DNA from: an uncultured Collinsella sp.
GTDB taxonomy: Bacteria; Actinomycetota; Coriobacteriia; Coriobacteriales; Coriobacteriaceae
Reading direction: 5' to 3'
Length of the DNA: 22,714 nucleotides
Assembly (NCBI GenBank): GCA_905211615.1
Contig: CAJMBB010000013.1
Location: 1 to 22,714 of the forward strand
Shown here: piece by piece, positions 22,380 through 22,714 of the stretch
Layout: each line of letters starts with the position of its first letter
Position numbering within the stretch: the stretch's first letter is position 1
Position numbers and translations under genes: made by a program
The notes under the pieces: model-generated
Seen by the model: the letters and a program-made list of their open reading frames with translations, nothing else
Told to the model about the DNA's origin: nothing
Database searches by the model: none

Positions 22380-22714
22380 ATGCAAAACGAATCGATACCC
22401 GACGCCCGCGGGCCGGTCTTCTGCGGGGTCGACACCCACGCCGACTCGCACTGGCTGTACGTCCTGGACTGGAGGGGCCGCAAGGTCCTGTCCCGCCAGT
22501 TCCCCGCCGACGCGGCGGGCTACGAGGCGCTCGCCGGGGCGATCGCGGCGGCCGGGGAGCCGGCCTGCATCGCGATGGAGGGGACGTCGTCCTACGGGGC
22601 GGGCCTCACCAGGCACCTCGCGTCGCTGGGGATGCCCGTGCGCGAGGCGCTCTCCCCGGCGAGGACGCAGAGGAGGCGCCCGGGGCAGGGAAAGTGCGAC
22701 GAGGCGGACGCGGA
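22380..22714 (+). CDS. IS110-family transposase, 5' part (cut by window edge)
   Basis: The first 111 codons of an IS110-type recombinase, with the frame open to the end of the window. The DEDD-type RuvC-like catalytic domain shows D18 in CGVDTHADSHW, E67 in AMEGTSSYG, and D107 and D110 in KCDEADA, matching the usual K-x-D-x-x-D-A. These enzymes insert DNA using an RNA guide made from the element's own non-coding end and do not make ordinary staggered target duplications. The start has GGAG about 6 bases upstream. Codon use is strongly GC-rich (many GCG, GGG, AGG), unlike the neighbouring genes, consistent with acquired DNA. The C-terminal Tnp_20 domain with the catalytic Ser lies outside the window, so completeness cannot be judged. 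Confidence 0.88.
   Translation, partial: MQNESIPDARGPVFCGVDTHADSHWLYVLDWRGRKVLSRQFPADAAGYEALAGAIAAAGEPACIAMEGTSSYGAGLTRHLASLGMPVREALSPARTQRRRPGQGKCDEADA

Overview
The window looks like a chromosomal segment of a high-GC, anaerobic, amino-acid-fermenting actinobacterium, most likely a coriobacterium close to Collinsella. This rests on base composition, strong AGGAGG-type ribosome sites, LytTR two-component systems and a full arginine deiminase (ADI) operon. The assignment is inference, because no rRNA or other marker gene is present.

Region 1 (about 1-8.7 kb) is almost all on the minus strand. It holds a YfcE-type phosphoesterase and a family 2 glycosyltransferase overlapping a LytS-like histidine kinase, followed by its LytTR regulator. 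Beyond these lie a UMF1-type MFS transporter, a zinc-dependent phospholipase C-like protein, and a second, paralogous LytS/LytTR kinase-regulator pair. Region 2 (8.7-11.7 kb) is a minus-strand APC amino-acid permease followed by a metal-dependent amidohydrolase of the imidazolonepropionase/prolidase-like group. Region 3 (12-13.35 kb) has a plus-strand, membrane-anchored C39-type cysteine peptidase. Its stop codon touches a 266 bp MITE-like element with 26 bp inverted ends and internal tandem repeats.

Region 4 (13.36-21.5 kb) is the centrepiece. A minus-strand arcD-arcA-arcB-arcC operon takes up arginine and converts it to ornithine, NH3, CO2 and ATP, and ends in a strong terminator. Divergent from arcD are a second, clearly diverged arginine deiminase-like gene and, 2 bases after it, an XRE/S24-fold regulator. 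The divergent promoter region holds a perfect 19-nt palindrome and two related sites. Converging on the regulator is a second carbamate kinase. It encodes a protein identical to the first except for one residue, and shares an 803 bp stretch in which I see no nucleotide difference, as well as the terminator. The first copy ends the operon, while the second stands alone behind its own leader.

Region 5 (21.5-22.7 kb) is about 840 bp of hairpin-containing non-coding DNA leading into the 5' part of an IS110-family transposase cut by the window edge. The strongest candidates for new biology are the diverged deiminase plus its coupled regulator and palindromic operators, the converted arcC pair, the MITE-like element, and the IS110 leader that may encode a bridge RNA.
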